A DNA stretch of 64,000 nucleotides, taken from contig NZ_JAGIOG010000001.1 of NCBI RefSeq assembly GCF_017876595.1, positions 2,790,001 to 2,854,000 on the forward strand, read 5' to 3'. Positions 63,000-64,000 of the stretch are shown here, in pieces. The notes below the pieces were generated by a model that was not told the DNA's origin, did not search any database, and was given only the letters and a program-made list of their open reading frames with translations. Positions within the stretch are counted from its first letter, which is position 1. Every line of letters begins with the position of its first letter. The stretch comes from Aeromicrobium fastidiosum. GTDB lineage: Bacteria > Actinomycetota > Actinomycetes > Propionibacteriales > Nocardioidaceae. A program made the translations under genes and the position numbers.

Positions 63000-64000
63000 T
63001 CAGCCGAAGATCCGCTTGAACAGCGAGGGCTTCTTCGCAGCACGGGCTGAAATGGCGTCCAGGTCGATCTCGTAGGTGATGGTCAGGCCGCCGTCGGCGT
63101 CGCGCTTGGGCGAGGGGACGCACACGCACGGGGGCTTCTGGCAGTCCAGGTGCGGCACCGGCATCGACGCCTCGACCTCGTCGTGGGTGTACGTGCGCGC
63201 TGGCAACGTCTGGCATGGCGGGCACGGGCACCGCATGAACACGAGCTCGGGGTAGCGCGACAGTGACGCCAACGTGGACTGGACCCGCAAGGTTGCGGCC
63301 TGGACCCAGTCGCGGCCCTCGGCGTGCAGGAACTGGGCCTGCTCGTAGTAGACCGAGGAGAGCCCGAACGTGTCGTTGTCCTTGGACAGCTCGATGACGC
63401 GCCGGTTGCTCAGCGCCCAGTACACGTCTCCCAGCAGGGCAGGTGTTCCGAACCTGGCGGTCAGCTCGTCGGCCTGGGCGTCGAACGCTGCCTCGTCGAA
63501 CCCGATGCGCCCAGCCAGCAAGAGGACCTTGTTCCGCTCACGTGCTGCGGCGTCGGACACCTTCAGCTCGGCGGCCTGCTCGAGGGTGAACAGCTGCGCC
63601 TGTCCGGCACGCTTGCGGACCACGATGCCGACACCGCACTCCGGGCACGTCGCGGACTTGGCAGGCTTCTCGGGCAGGACGACGCCGCACCCCGGGCACG
63701 CCGGCGGCGCGTCAGCCTCCTTCGCCGCGGCCACCATCTCGTTGACCTTGCGCAGGCGTGCGGCCATCTTCGGGGCGCCGGACCCTGGTGCGGCAGGTTG
63801 GCTGTCGTACCGCTGCAAGATCGCGAGCTCGCCTGCGAGGTCGCCGCGCTTGCGGTAGATGATGGCGATCTGTTCGTAGTAGAACGGGGGAACACCGTGG
63901 CCGGTGGACTTGGCTTCGCTCTCGACAGCCTTCACGAGTCCGTTCAGCAGGGTCAGGGCTTCGTCGAGCCGGTCGTCGCGCTTGAGCTCCTTGACCTTGT
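63000..64000 (-). CDS. Zinc-ribbon and Cys-rich hypothetical protein, cut by the window edge
   Basis: The open frame runs past the right edge, so the N-terminus is missing (at least 333 residues seen). Visible parts are a helical segment (EALTLLNGLVKAVES), a CPGC-x14-CPEC zinc ribbon, a helical middle, and a C-terminal Cys-rich block (MRCPCPPCQTLPARTY ... CQKPPCVCVP) before a basic end (KKPSLFKRIFG). TPR-like helices (FYYEQIAIIYRKRGDLAGELAIL) hint at a scaffold. No family is recognised. It converges on the gene at 62688. Confidence 0.6.
   Translation of the reverse strand, partial: KVKELKRDDRLDEALTLLNGLVKAVESEAKSTGHGVPPFYYEQIAIIYRKRGDLAGELAILQRYDSQPAAPGSGAPKMAARLRKVNEMVAAAKEADAPPACPGCGVVLPEKPAKSATCPECGVGIVVRKRAGQAQLFTLEQAAELKVSDAAARERNKVLLLAGRIGFDEAAFDAQADELTARFGTPALLGDVYWALSNRRVIELSKDNDTFGLSSVYYEQAQFLHAEGRDWVQAATLRVQSTLASLSRYPELVFMRCPCPPCQTLPARTYTHDEVEASMPVPHLDCQKPPCVCVPSPKRDADGGLTITYEIDLDAISARAAKKPSLFKRIFG

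Noticed and set aside
1-64000. CRISPR array, tRNA or rRNA genes
   Set aside because: No regularly spaced direct repeats with unique spacers, cloverleaf or rRNA motifs were found.

Overview
The window is very GC-rich, with actinobacterial gene content and order. Hallmarks are miaB, miaA-dapF-hflX, a DinG-type helicase, lexA and nrdR-nrdJ (B12-dependent ribonucleotide reductase), LexA boxes of the TCGAAC-N4-GTTCGA type, GTG starts and at least one apparently leaderless promoter. A propionibacterial-type actinobacterium (Nocardioides/Aeromicrobium-like) fits best; the genus is inference.

Layout. 1-42.8 kb is chromosomal backbone. It holds two unknown membrane proteins, miaB, a secreted TAP-family peptidase, and a TetR-controlled export pair (an RND/MMPL permease fused to an ABC-like domain, plus a YhgE/Pip protein). 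Next come a guanidinium exporter behind a guanidine-III riboswitch, a repair/RNA-modification block (HhH-GPD protein, LigB-like protein, miaA, dapF, hflX), a TDT transporter with its LysR regulator, the DinG-like helicase, galE and lexA. The SOS block continues with an SDR, a YihY protein and a LysM cell-division-suppressor candidate behind several LexA boxes. A lipoprotein PBP operon, dps, a GGDEF-EAL protein and the nrdR-nrdJ operon close the backbone.

42.8-50.2 kb is a transposon-like unit of about 7.4 kb directly behind nrdJ. Its ends are inverted (TGTCAC-N3/4-AGTTGCGTCA) with internal copies of AGTTGCGTCA. Five leftward genes are joined by 4-bp stop/start overlaps: a 163-aa unknown, a DD35E TniA/TnsB-like transposase, a TniB/TnsC-like ATPase, a 424-aa unknown and an XRE regulator. 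Rightward cargo is a 44-aa basic peptide behind a leader hairpin and a 623-aa protein with a possible degenerate nuclease core. No TniQ, resolvase or CRISPR array is visible. This is the best candidate for something undescribed.

50.2-59.5 kb looks like a heavy-metal island. It has a four-gene overlapping leftward operon (BNR lipoprotein, DUF3152 metalloprotease, GNAT-like protein, DUF4396), DUF305 and DUF6153 proteins, a CsoR-like operator before a His-rich DUF4396 protein, and a CmtR-like ArsR regulator coupled to two CDF metal exporters and a DsbA-like thiol oxidoreductase. 59.5-64 kb is accessory DNA: hypothetical proteins, a lipoprotein, a VapBC-type toxin-antitoxin pair and a zinc-ribbon protein cut by the window edge. 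I saw no rRNA, tRNA or CRISPR arrays.
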